From: Gammaproteobacteria bacterium | GTDB lineage: Bacteria > Pseudomonadota > Gammaproteobacteria > Steroidobacterales > Steroidobacteraceae | Direction of reading: 5' to 3' | Length of the DNA stretch: 64,000 nt | Assembly (NCBI GenBank): GCA_025357835.1 | Contig: JANYLM010000081.1 | Span: 1 to 64,000, forward strand | Shown: one piece after another, positions 26,206 to 34,113 of the stretch | How positions within the stretch are numbered: the first letter of the stretch is position 1 | Layout: the number at the start of each line of letters is the position of its first letter | Notes under the pieces: generated by a model | Databases searched by the model: none | Seen by the model: the letters and a program-made list of their open reading frames with translations, nothing else | What the model was told of the DNA's origin: nothing | Translations under genes and position numbers: made by a program

Positions 26206-27876
26206 TTAAACGTCGTTTGGCGGACGCGGGCGCGCCATCATGGGCAGGCGCGCGAGCAATTGGCGCCGGAACGCGGCCGCCGCAGGCGCAGCCTGCGCCC
26301 CATCCGCGGCCTCGTGACCAAAAGTGACCATGCCTTTCTGCGTCGATTCCGCGACGGCGATTGCCGAGAGCCGGGTATACGGATTCAGACGCGCCGCCAG
26401 ATATTGCGCGGCGCGCGCGGATCTGTCGGCCTCGCACAAGGTAAAGTCGAACCGCCGCAGCAGACTGCGGCCGGGCCCAGTAGGCAGCACCTGCAGAATG
26501 GAAAAGCCATCGGGCCTCAGTTCGATCAAGTGATTCGGCGCAAGGAAGCGCCGCTGCCAGTGAAAATCCGCCGCAGGTCCCAGCATGCGTTGATACCCGC
26601 GAACGCTCCAGTCATGAGCGTCGGCAGGGCGCGATCCTCCGATCATCGCCGATTCGAGCCACTGTTCAATCACCAGCTTCCAGTCCGCGGCGACGGCGCT
26701 CTCGGCCGGCGACCCTTGCGGCGATGCCGACGATTGCCCCAACAGCCGCGCTCCCGGCGGCGGCGAGAAATCGGCCCATGGATCCGCAGCCTGCGCTCGC
26801 GGACGGCGCTCCGCGGGGCGCACCAAGATCAAGTTCTCCACCCTGCGTAATTCCAGGGCTGCCAGATCTGCCGATCCTCGCCCACCGCGGCGTCTGCCGT
26901 CGAGTTCGAATTGCACGCCGTGAACCGTGCACTGAATGAAACTCAAGTGGCCGGCGCGCGCCGCATTCAATGTGTGCGGCGCCTCGCTGCAGCTATTACG
27001 AAACGCGCGCACCTGCCCCTCAGCATCGCGCACCACCAGTGCACGCTCGATGCCCAGATCAATGCCGAGAAAATCGCCGGGGCGAGGGATTTGCGCCTGG
27101 TCCGCGACAAGCTGCCACGATTCCTGGAACAATGACTCTCGCTCGACGGCGAACAAGCCGGCATTGGCGTATGCCCACCCCGCGAGGCGCCAGTCGCCTC
27201 CCGCGATACCGGCTGCCTGCGGCGCAACGGCGAATTGACCGGGGAAAATCGAGCGCAGGTAGGCCATGGCACGGCCCTTGGCCGCGGCGCGATCGATTTC
27301 CGCCTCGGTTCGAAACGCAAAGTCCTGCCAAAGAATTTCCAATAAGCCGATGAGCCCAAGCGCGATCCCATCCGGATCCAGTTGCGGCTGGGAGGTATCA
27401 ACGATGAGCCGCTCGATGAGCTCGCGCACCAAGGTCGCAAAGCTCTCGTCCTTCTGGCCGCAAATATCGTAGTATTCCTGCCGTGAACTCGCCTCGCCCC
27501 AGAATGAATACCAGACCGAGACTTTGCGAGGGCTGGCGATTTCCGGGTCGAGGTACAGATCAACCATCAGCTTGAGCGCGGCGACCGGGCTGGACTTGAG
27601 CCGCGTGACGGGCACCAGCAATTGCTCCTCGAACTCGGCTGCAAGGAATTGCAGAGACGCGACCAGCATTGCAGCTTTGGAGGCGAAGTAGAATCGGACG
27701 ATGCCGGGGGACATTTTCGCAATGGCCACTACTTTTTCCACCGTCGTTCGCGACGGCCCGTAGATATGTAAAGCGGAAATGCAGGCTTCGATCAGCCGCT
27801 GGCGCTGCCGGCTGTGGGCATTGCGCGCGCGGGGTATACGAGCAGGTTTGTGGGGTTTTTTCTTGAGATTACGCAT
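26206..27876 (-). CDS. TetR regulator fused to a catalytically dead Rieske oxygenase domain
   Basis: Residues about 22-215 are a complete TetR regulator (HTH about 44-64, TTVEKVVAIAKMSPGIVRFY; BetI-like SVWYSFWGEAS near 120). Residues about 228-556 align with the Rieske oxygenase at 23319-24485 throughout: WQLVADQAQIPRPGDF, the cysteine regions, DWKLVIEQWLES, ILQVLPTGPGR. The cluster ligands are Cys296, Glu298 (His expected), Cys316 and His319. The mononuclear iron ligands are all lost: Met411 and Arg416 replace the two His, and Ala505 aligns with the Asp. The fold is kept but not the chemistry, so I infer that the domain now binds substrate, or reports iron-sulfur or redox state, for the TetR part. 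An aldehyde dehydrogenase follows; ABC permeases start 18 bp away divergently. The domain reading and ligand losses are seen directly; the sensor role is inference. Confidence 0.9.
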   Translation of the reverse strand: MRNLKKKPHKPARIPRARNAHSRQRQRLIEACISALHIYGPSRTTVEKVVAIAKMSPGIVRFYFASKAAMLVASLQFLAAEFEEQLLVPVTRLKSSPVAALKLMVDLYLDPEIASPRKVSVWYSFWGEASSRQEYYDICGQKDESFATLVRELIERLIVDTSQPQLDPDGIALGLIGLLEILWQDFAFRTEAEIDRAAAKGRAMAYLRSIFPGQFAVAPQAAGIAGGDWRLAGWAYANAGLFAVERESLFQESWQLVADQAQIPRPGDFLGIDLGIERALVVRDAEGQVRAFRNSCSEAPHTLNAARAGHLSFIQCTVHGVQFELDGRRRGGRGSADLAALELRRVENLILVRPAERRPRAQAADPWADFSPPPGARLLGQSSASPQGSPAESAVAADWKLVIEQWLESAMIGGSRPADAHDWSVRGYQRMLGPAADFHWQRRFLAPNHLIELRPDGFSILQVLPTGPGRSLLRRFDFTLCEADRSARAAQYLAARLNPYTRLSAIAVAESTQKGMVTFGHEAADGAQAAPAAAAFRRQLLARLPMMARPRPPNDV

Positions 27877-27894
27877 ACTGCGACTTAAGGGCCT
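27877..27894. promoter_or_regulatory. 18-bp gap between divergent regulator and transporter genes
   Basis: Only 18 bp separate the ATG of the TetR-Rieske fusion (27876, leftward) from the ATG of the first ABC permease (27895, rightward). AAGGG here is the permease ribosome site. A promoter cannot fit in the gap, so each gene's promoter must lie within the other's 5' coding part, or the true starts differ. Confidence 0.45.
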
Positions 27895-28836
27895 ATGACA
27901 TCAGCCATAAACGACACACACATTACGTCCCCACCCGGGCCGCGTGCAGAGTGGCTGAAGCGCCACGGGAAGTGGCTCATTATCCTGCCGCCCCTACTCT
28001 TTCTGTTGGTCTTCTTTCTCATTCCCTTTGGGTTTGCCCTCAGCATCAGCTTTGCCGACACGGCGATACGGGTGCCGCCCTTCACGGATATTCTATCCGT
28101 CGACCCCGACTGGCACATCCACGTCACGCTGAATCTCGCCAATTTCAAGTACTTGTTCACCGACGAAGTGTATGGCCTTTCGTACCTTTATTCGCTCAAG
28201 ACTGCGTTTTTCTCCACCGTTATCTGCCTGCTTATAGGTTATCCGATGGCCTATGGCATCGCTCGCACATCCAAGAGTACACAAAGCATCCTGTTACTCA
28301 TCATCATTCTGCCGTTCTGGACCTCCTTCCTGCTGCGCGTCTACGCGCTCGAGGGCATTATTCGAGAAACCGGGTTGCTCAATTCGGCCCTGCTCTGGTT
28401 GGGCATCATCGCCCATCCGCTGCAAATCATGCGCACCAGCCTGGCGGTGTACCTGGGAATCATCTATTCCTACCTGCCCTTCATGGTCTTGCCTCTGTTT
28501 GCCACTCTGGAGAAGCTGGATCATTCCTTGCTGGAAGCGGCCGGCGACCTGGGCAGCCCCCCATGGCGAGCCTTCCTCGAGGTGACTCTGCCCTTGTCCG
28601 TGCCGGGTATCGTCGCAGGCTCCATGCTCGTGTTCATTCCGGCCATCGGGGAATTCGTCATCCCGACCCTGCTCGGCGGCCCGGATAATCTGATGATCGG
28701 ACGAGTGCTGTGGGACGAGTTCTTCGGCAACCGCGATTGGCCCGTTGCCTCCGCGGTGGCCATCGCATTTCTGGTGCTTTTGGTGGGCCCCATCGCTGTT
28801 TACCAGCACTACAGCACCAAGCAGCTTGAGGCCTAA
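27895..28836 (+). CDS. Polyamine-type ABC transporter permease (PotH/PotB family)
   Basis: This 313-residue inner-membrane protein has an N-terminal cytoplasmic tail, about six transmembrane helices (first at about 27-50, IILPPLLFLLVFFLIPFGFA) and an EAA loop EAAGDLGSPPWRAFLEVTLP that docks on the ATPase. Sequence style matches putrescine/spermidine permease subunit 1. The second permease gene starts 1 bp after its stop codon. Its ATPase is encoded far to the left (16187-17329) and its binding protein to the right on the other strand (30318-31430). Confidence 0.9.
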   Translation: MTSAINDTHITSPPGPRAEWLKRHGKWLIILPPLLFLLVFFLIPFGFALSISFADTAIRVPPFTDILSVDPDWHIHVTLNLANFKYLFTDEVYGLSYLYSLKTAFFSTVICLLIGYPMAYGIARTSKSTQSILLLIIILPFWTSFLLRVYALEGIIRETGLLNSALLWLGIIAHPLQIMRTSLAVYLGIIYSYLPFMVLPLFATLEKLDHSLLEAAGDLGSPPWRAFLEVTLPLSVPGIVAGSMLVFIPAIGEFVIPTLLGGPDNLMIGRVLWDEFFGNRDWPVASAVAIAFLVLLVGPIAVYQHYSTKQLEA

Positions 28837-28837
28837 C

Positions 28838-29668
28838 ATGGAGAACCGCATCTCGCCCCTGCTGGTCTCGGTTCTCTGCATCGGTATCGCGATTCTGTAC
28901 ATCCCCATCCTGGTGCTGATCGGGTATTCCTTCAACGCCTCCGCCCTGGTGAGCGTCTGGGGCGGCTTCTCGACCAGCTGGTACACCGCGCTTCTGCATA
29001 ACGACCAGATCCTCGACGCGGCATGGCTGTCGCTGAAAATCGGCGTCGTGGTGTCGACCGGGTCGGTCATTCTGGGCACTCTCGCCGCGATTTCCCTGGT
29101 GCGGTTCAAAATATTCCGCGGCCGGCTGCTGCTCACGGGAATGGTCAACGCGCCGCTGGTCATGCCGGAAATCATCACCGGTATCACCCAGCTGCTGCTG
29201 TTCGTCTCCATGCTGCAGGTCCTGGGGTGGCCGCACCGCGGCTTCACCACCATTGTGATAGCGCATATCGCCTTTTGCAGCGCTTACGTCACAATCACCG
29301 TGCAATCGCGGCTGGCGAGCGCCGATCGTTCTCTGGAAGAAGCCGCCATGGACCTAGGGTCGGGTCCGGTTCGCGCCTTCATCGACACCACTCTGCCCAG
29401 CATCGCTCCGGCCCTGGCTTCGAGTTGGCTGCTTAGCTTCACGCTGTCGCTCGACGATTTAGTGATATCGAGCTTCGTGTCCGGACCAGGCGCAAGCACC
29501 CTGCCCATGGTGATTTTCTCGAAAGTGAAATTGGGCGTAAGCCCCGATGTCAATGCGTTGGCCAGCTTGATGATCGGCCTGGTCGGCGCCTGCGTGCTGT
29601 TCGCCGGCTATCTCATGCGCCGCACCGAGCGCCAGCGGATACTGGACGCGCAGATGGCCGAACGCTGA
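28838..29668 (+). CDS. Polyamine-type ABC transporter permease (PotI/PotC family)
   Basis: This 276-residue partner permease has six predicted helices and EAA loop EAAMDLGSGPVRAFIDTTLP, followed by the PotC/PotI hallmark SFTLSLDDLVISSFVSGPG. It forms the heterodimeric pore with the preceding gene. ATG 28838 is separated from the upstream stop by a single base; the open frame runs further left only as an out-of-gene extension. Confidence 0.9.
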   Translation: MENRISPLLVSVLCIGIAILYIPILVLIGYSFNASALVSVWGGFSTSWYTALLHNDQILDAAWLSLKIGVVVSTGSVILGTLAAISLVRFKIFRGRLLLTGMVNAPLVMPEIITGITQLLLFVSMLQVLGWPHRGFTTIVIAHIAFCSAYVTITVQSRLASADRSLEEAAMDLGSGPVRAFIDTTLPSIAPALASSWLLSFTLSLDDLVISSFVSGPGASTLPMVIFSKVKLGVSPDVNALASLMIGLVGACVLFAGYLMRRTERQRILDAQMAER

Positions 29669-29712
29669 TGCCCCAAGTGCGGTCAGCCAAGTGAGACTAC
29701 CGACCTGCGCCG

Positions 29713-30321
29713 TTACGCCTTCCCCACATAACGCGGATCGTGCGCCGGGCGGCTGAATATCTCGCGCAGGCGGGATTCAAACGTGCTCAAGGGTTCCGAT
29801 GGATAGCGCGGGTCGAATGAGCACTGGTCCCAATTGGCGCAGAAATCCATGCAGGTCTGGTACCAGGGGTGGTCGCGAAATTTTTCGCGGGCATTTCGGT
29901 CATGGCCATAGTAGTGACCGTAGTAATAGGTCTGAAACAGCCCATGCTGTTCGACGATCCACGTGACCTCCGGGCGCACATAGGGGCGCAAGATTCCCGC
30001 GGCAATTTCCGAATGGTTGTGCGGCGCCAGTTCATCGCCCACATCATGAATGAGCGCCGCGACAATGAGTTCGTCATCCGCGCCATCTTGCAGGGCGCGG
30101 GTCGCGGTCTGTAAGGAATGACCCAGGCGGCTCACGGGATATCCCTGCAACCCAGTATCCAGTTTGCGCAGCGCGGCCAATAGTCGGTCCGGCAACGCGT
30201 GCATGTATTCGCGTTCAGACCGCTCCAGTAACTCGTAGTCCTCGCGGGTGCCGTCCTCCATCCGGTGAAAGCTCACCGTTCCGGTCCCGGATGGGGTCCT
30301 TTCAGCAGATTTGACAGTCAT
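29713..30321 (-). CDS. HD-domain protein, PhnZ/TmpB-like candidate diiron oxygenase
   Basis: This 202-residue protein has a metal-binding HD set: His68 (RLGHSLQTA), His92-Asp93 (LIHDVGDEL), His103 (HNHSEIA), His126 (VEQHGLFQ) and Asp165 (NWDQCSFDP). Six-ligand HD proteins of this size with the LAPHNHSE-type motif include PhnZ and TmpB, mixed-valent diiron oxygenases that cleave aminophosphonates; TmpB releases glycine betaine from a trimethylamino-phosphonate. That makes an oxygenase role, rather than phosphohydrolase, attractive in an N-methyl-amine island, but it is not shown by sequence alone. ATG 30321 overlaps the stop of the ABC binding protein by 4 bp (ATGA), so the two are made together. 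Confidence 0.8.
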   Translation of the reverse strand: MTVKSAERTPSGTGTVSFHRMEDGTREDYELLERSEREYMHALPDRLLAALRKLDTGLQGYPVSRLGHSLQTATRALQDGADDELIVAALIHDVGDELAPHNHSEIAAGILRPYVRPEVTWIVEQHGLFQTYYYGHYYGHDRNAREKFRDHPWYQTCMDFCANWDQCSFDPRYPSEPLSTFESRLREIFSRPAHDPRYVGKA

Positions 30322-31430
30322 TTGGCGGTCTTCACTCGTGTCCATGCCCGGGTGCGAATGCGTTCAGTCGCGGCGGATGTCTCCGCAGCCCTGTACAGTC
30401 TGCCCTCAATTTCGGGCGTCGGATACAGCGTCGCATCGCCAAGAATTGTGGGATTGATCAACGCGTGCGAAGCGGCATTGTCATTGCCGTAAAAGATTTC
30501 GTTGGTGATTGCGGCAATGACGTCGGGTCGCAGGATGAAATTGATGAATTGGTAGGCCGCCTGCAGATGAGGCGCACCCTCAGGTATCAGCATGGAAGCG
30601 AAGTTTTGGCTGGCTCCCTCCTTCGGTACCGTGAAGGCCAAATTGACGTTGACACCGACAGCCCGGGCGCGCGCCCTGGACAAGGCATAGTCGCTCGACC
30701 AGGACATCGCAATGCAAATCTCCTGGTTCGCCAATGCGTTCAGATACTCGGCGGAATCAAACGAGCGGATGTACGGCCTCACTTTCATGAGCAGGTCCTC
30801 GGCAGCCTTGTAATCCTCCTGCCTCGTGGAATTCGGATCCAAGCCTAAATACCGCATGGCCAGCAGTAAGGTGTCCGACGCGGAGTCGATTAAGGTGACG
30901 CCACAATCGGCGAATTTCGACACAATTTCCGGCTTAAAAAGCATGTCAAGGCTGTCGACCGGCGCGTTCGGCATGCGCGCCTTGATCATGTCGACGTTGT
31001 AGGCGAAACCGTTGATGGCATGCAGGTAGGGCACGGAGTGAGCATTGCCCGGATCGTGTTCGGCCTGGATGGCCAGGGTTCGCCGATCGAGATTCTTCCA
31101 GTTCGGCAACCGGGTCCTGTCCAGCGAGATGTAGACGCCTGCCTTGATTTCTCGCCCAAAGTATTCGGTGGACGCGATCACCACATCGTACCCCGAACTG
31201 CCGGCCAATAGCCGCGCGTCCATGGTTTCCTCGGAATCGTAGACATCGTAGGTCACTTTGATTCCGGTCTGTTTCTCGAATTCGGCGATGGTATTGCGGC
31301 CGATGAAATCCGTCCAATTGTAGATGAAAAGGCGCTTCTCTTCGGCGCCAGCCTTGGGTGCGGCCCCCGCGAGCAAGGCCATCAGCAACGACAACATGAC
31401 TTTGGCGGCCTGATATCGACTGAATCTCAT
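30318..31430 (-). CDS. Polyamine-type periplasmic binding protein (PotF/SpuD family) with altered pocket
   Basis: This 370-residue protein has a signal peptide (about 1-29, AGAEE) and PotF-type sequence: LFIYNWTDFIG, VTYDVYDSEETMDARLLAGSSGYDVV (in part), LPNWKNLD, GNAHSVPYLHAINGFAYN. Compared with E. coli PotF, pocket residues Trp (W39 here), W244 and D247 are kept, but Ser38 is Thr40, Tyr40 is Phe42, and Asp278, which holds one amino end of putrescine, is Ala278. The ligand is therefore probably not a plain diamine; a monoamine, betaine or carboxylated amine would fit. It is expressed with the HD protein and serves the permeases at 27895-29668. Confidence 0.88.
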   Translation of the reverse strand: MRFSRYQAAKVMLSLLMALLAGAAPKAGAEEKRLFIYNWTDFIGRNTIAEFEKQTGIKVTYDVYDSEETMDARLLAGSSGYDVVIASTEYFGREIKAGVYISLDRTRLPNWKNLDRRTLAIQAEHDPGNAHSVPYLHAINGFAYNVDMIKARMPNAPVDSLDMLFKPEIVSKFADCGVTLIDSASDTLLLAMRYLGLDPNSTRQEDYKAAEDLLMKVRPYIRSFDSAEYLNALANQEICIAMSWSSDYALSRARARAVGVNVNLAFTVPKEGASQNFASMLIPEGAPHLQAAYQFINFILRPDVIAAITNEIFYGNDNAASHALINPTILGDATLYPTPEIEGRLYRAAETSAATERIRTRAWTRVKTAK

Positions 31431-31503
31431 CGACTTAGTTTACCATTACAGCATCGCCGCGCGGCACTGTGGCGGACATGCGCGGCTATTTTGGAGAACA
31501 CCC

Positions 31504-32697
31504 GTGCGTGATTTCAGTCGTTGGTCCCATGTCCTGTTTCTGACCCTCGCCACGGTGGCGACCGCGTCCTTCGCGGCGGGTGCAGCTCCGGAGAAGCCGC
31601 GGGCACGTGACTTAGGAATTCCATTCGACGGCACTCCAGGCCGGTTCAATGCCATCACCGACGTGGCCGGCGTCACCGTCGGCCACACGACCTTGATTTC
31701 AGGTTTCGGCAAATTGCAGGTGGGCCATGGTCCGGTACGCACCGGAGTGACGGCGGTGCTGCCTCGCGGTCAAGATGCCCTGTCCAATCCCGTGTTCGCC
31801 GCGTGGTTTGCGCAAAACGGCAACGGCGAGATGACGGGAACCACTTGGGTCGAAGAATCCGGATTTCTCGAAGGTCCCGTGATGATCACCAATACCCATA
31901 GCGTGGGCGTAGTGCGCGACGCGGTGATCCAGTGGCGCGTGGCTCGCGCCGGCGCCGACGCAACGGGATTCTATTGGTCGCTGCCGGTGGTCGCCGAAAC
32001 CTGGGACGGCTGGTTGAACGATATCAATGGATTTCACGTCAAGCCGGAACATGCCCTGCACGCACTCGACAGCGCGCATGCCGGCGCCGTCGAAGAAGGC
32101 AGTGTCGGTGGCGGCACGGGTATGATTTGCAACGGCTACAAGGGCGGCATCGGCAGTTCGTCACGCGTTCTCAGCGCCAAAGACGGTGGTTACACGGTCG
32201 GCGTGCTCGTGCAATGCAATTACGGCACCCGCGACAATCTGCGGATAGCCGGCGTTGCGGTCGGCCGTGAAATCCCCGCGCCCGAACCCTATGCCTTCAT
32301 GCCCTCGGATATAGTCGAGCGCGGCTCCATTATCGTGGTGGTGGCGACCGACGCTCCACTCCTGGCGCACCAGCTGAAGCGCCTGGCACACCGGGTGACC
32401 CTGGGCCTAGGACGCAACGGCAGCATCTCCGGCAATGGCTCCGGCGATATTTTCATCGCATTTTCCACCGCCAATTCCGGCGCGGCCGCGACCGAACACG
32501 TGGTCGATCTGAAAATGCTGCCGAACGACTCCTTGGACCCAGTGTTCCGCGCGACCGTGGAAGCAACCGAAGAAGCCATAGTAAACTCCATGGTGGCCGC
32601 CCAGGACATGACCGGTGTCGACGACCACCGCGTCATCGCCCTGCCGCACGCAGCACTGCGCGCAGTGCTCAAGAAATATGGCCGACTTGTACCCTGA
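31504..32697 (+). CDS. P1-family peptidase (DmpA-like aminopeptidase), exported
   Basis: This 397-residue member of the DmpA/BapA family of self-processing N-terminal-nucleophile hydrolases has a signal peptide (about 1-27), then the conserved stretches AITDVAGVTVGHTT, VGGGTGMICNGYKGGIGSSSR and ERGSIIVVVATDAPLLAHQ. In DmpA the chain cuts itself at the Gly-Ser of the last motif, here Gly274-Ser275, freeing the catalytic serine. Family members remove N-terminal D/L residues from short peptides, amides or beta-peptides. GTG 31504 is chosen on GGAG 7 bases upstream. It lies divergent from the ABC binding protein and may release the amine substrate from a peptide or amide in the periplasm. Confidence 0.9.
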   Translation: MRDFSRWSHVLFLTLATVATASFAAGAAPEKPRARDLGIPFDGTPGRFNAITDVAGVTVGHTTLISGFGKLQVGHGPVRTGVTAVLPRGQDALSNPVFAAWFAQNGNGEMTGTTWVEESGFLEGPVMITNTHSVGVVRDAVIQWRVARAGADATGFYWSLPVVAETWDGWLNDINGFHVKPEHALHALDSAHAGAVEEGSVGGGTGMICNGYKGGIGSSSRVLSAKDGGYTVGVLVQCNYGTRDNLRIAGVAVGREIPAPEPYAFMPSDIVERGSIIVVVATDAPLLAHQLKRLAHRVTLGLGRNGSISGNGSGDIFIAFSTANSGAAATEHVVDLKMLPNDSLDPVFRATVEATEEAIVNSMVAAQDMTGVDDHRVIALPHAALRAVLKKYGRLVP

Positions 32698-32778
32698 AGT
32701 ACTATCGATACGGTACGAGCGAACGCATTTCTTAACGCCCTCGAACCTGCCTTGCATTGTTCGGCGGGTGCTTCCACC

Positions 32779-34113
32779 TCAGTAGGCATGCTCGCTCGCC
32801 AACACCTCCGTCAAGCTCTGATCGAGCAAGGCAATTGCCTCATCCACGTCGCCTTCGTCGATGACCAGCGGAGGCATGAAGCGCAGCGTGCTCTGGCCGC
32901 AAGACAGCAGAATGAGGCCGTTGTGATAGGCGCGAGTGATCAAGGCATCGCAGAGCTTCTTGGCCGGTATTTTGCTGGCGCGGTCCTTCACCAATTCGAC
33001 ACCTAGCATCAATCCCTTGCCGCGCACTTCGCCGACCACGGCGAATTTATCCGCGAATGCCCGCAACTTGAGTATGAAGTAGTCGCCGACCTTGGCCGCG
33101 TTGGCGCAGTATTCGCGCTCGATGAGATCGATGGTCGCCAGCGCAGCGGCGCAGCACAGGGGATTTCCGCCGAAAGTATTGCCGTGTGCGCCGCGAGTCC
33201 ACCTCTGCATGATGCTGCGCTTGGCGACGACCACGCCGATGGGCATACCCGAGCCGAGTCCCTTCGCCAGGGTCATGATGTCCGGCGCCACATCCCAGTG
33301 CTGCGCGGCAAACATCTTGCCGGTGCGGCCGACGCCTGACTGCACCTCATCGAATATCAACAAAATTCCATGTCGATCGCAGAGCTCGCGCAGGCCCTGT
33401 AAAAAGCCATCCGGAGGCACGAGGTATCCACCCTCTCCCTGAATCGGTTCGATGAGTATCCCCGCCACTTCGCTGGCGGGCACATTGTGCACGAACAGGA
33501 CGTCTTCGATGTACTGCAGCACCGCGCGGCCCTGATCCGCGCCGGAAAACAGCGGCCGATAATTATTGGGATACGGCACATGCGTCACGCCGGGCATGCT
33601 GGGAAAGAAGCCCTTCTGCTGCGTGTACTTGCTGGACGTGAAGGAGAGCGAACCCATGGTTCTACCGTGGAAGCCGCCCAAAAATCCGATGAATCGGCCG
33701 CGTCCCGTGGTGTAGCGCGCCAATTTCAAGGCGGCTTCCACGCTCTCGGTGCCGGACTGGGCAAAGAAACTCATGACCGGTTCCTTCATGGGCGACAGCT
33801 CATTGAGGCGCTCAGCCAGCTTGACTTGGGCCTCGTGCCAGTAATCCGACGAAATGTGCAAAAACTTATCCGCGGCGTCCTTGATGGCTTGAACCACGGC
33901 GGGATGACTATGGCCGGTGCTGCACACCGCGATGCCGGCGGCAAAATCCAAGAAACGATTGCCGTCCACATCCCAAATTTCCGCCCCCTTGCCGTGCGAC
34001 ATGACGAAGGGATAATCGCGCGGATAGGATGGGGACACCACGAGTGCGTCGCGGGCCAGCAATTCTCGAGCCTTGGGACCCGGTAAATCGGTCTTGATAT
34101 TCGGTTTCTTCAT
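32779..34113 (-). CDS. Class III aminotransferase (GABA/acetylornithine type)
   Basis: This 444-residue PLP enzyme of the 4-aminobutyrate/acetylornithine group has FFAQSGTESVEAALKLAR, FLGGFHGRT, ILIEPIQGEGGY, LIFDEVQSGVGRTGK and the PLP lysine in MTLAKGLGSG. It moves the amino group of an omega-amine or omega-amino acid to 2-oxoglutarate or pyruvate. ATG 34113 overlaps the stop of the preceding aminotransferase by 4 bp; a TTG two codons earlier is less likely. Two different class III enzymes in one unit suggest successive transaminations, as in polyamine breakdown. Confidence 0.9.
   Translation of the reverse strand: MKKPNIKTDLPGPKARELLARDALVVSPSYPRDYPFVMSHGKGAEIWDVDGNRFLDFAAGIAVCSTGHSHPAVVQAIKDAADKFLHISSDYWHEAQVKLAERLNELSPMKEPVMSFFAQSGTESVEAALKLARYTTGRGRFIGFLGGFHGRTMGSLSFTSSKYTQQKGFFPSMPGVTHVPYPNNYRPLFSGADQGRAVLQYIEDVLFVHNVPASEVAGILIEPIQGEGGYLVPPDGFLQGLRELCDRHGILLIFDEVQSGVGRTGKMFAAQHWDVAPDIMTLAKGLGSGMPIGVVVAKRSIMQRWTRGAHGNTFGGNPLCCAAALATIDLIEREYCANAAKVGDYFILKLRAFADKFAVVGEVRGKGLMLGVELVKDRASKIPAKKLCDALITRAYHNGLILLSCGQSTLRFMPPLVIDEGDVDEAIALLDQSLTEVLASEHAY

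Noticed and set aside
26206-27876. TetR-Rieske as an active two-function oxygenase
   Set aside because: All three mononuclear iron ligands and one cluster His are substituted, so oxygenase chemistry is not expected.
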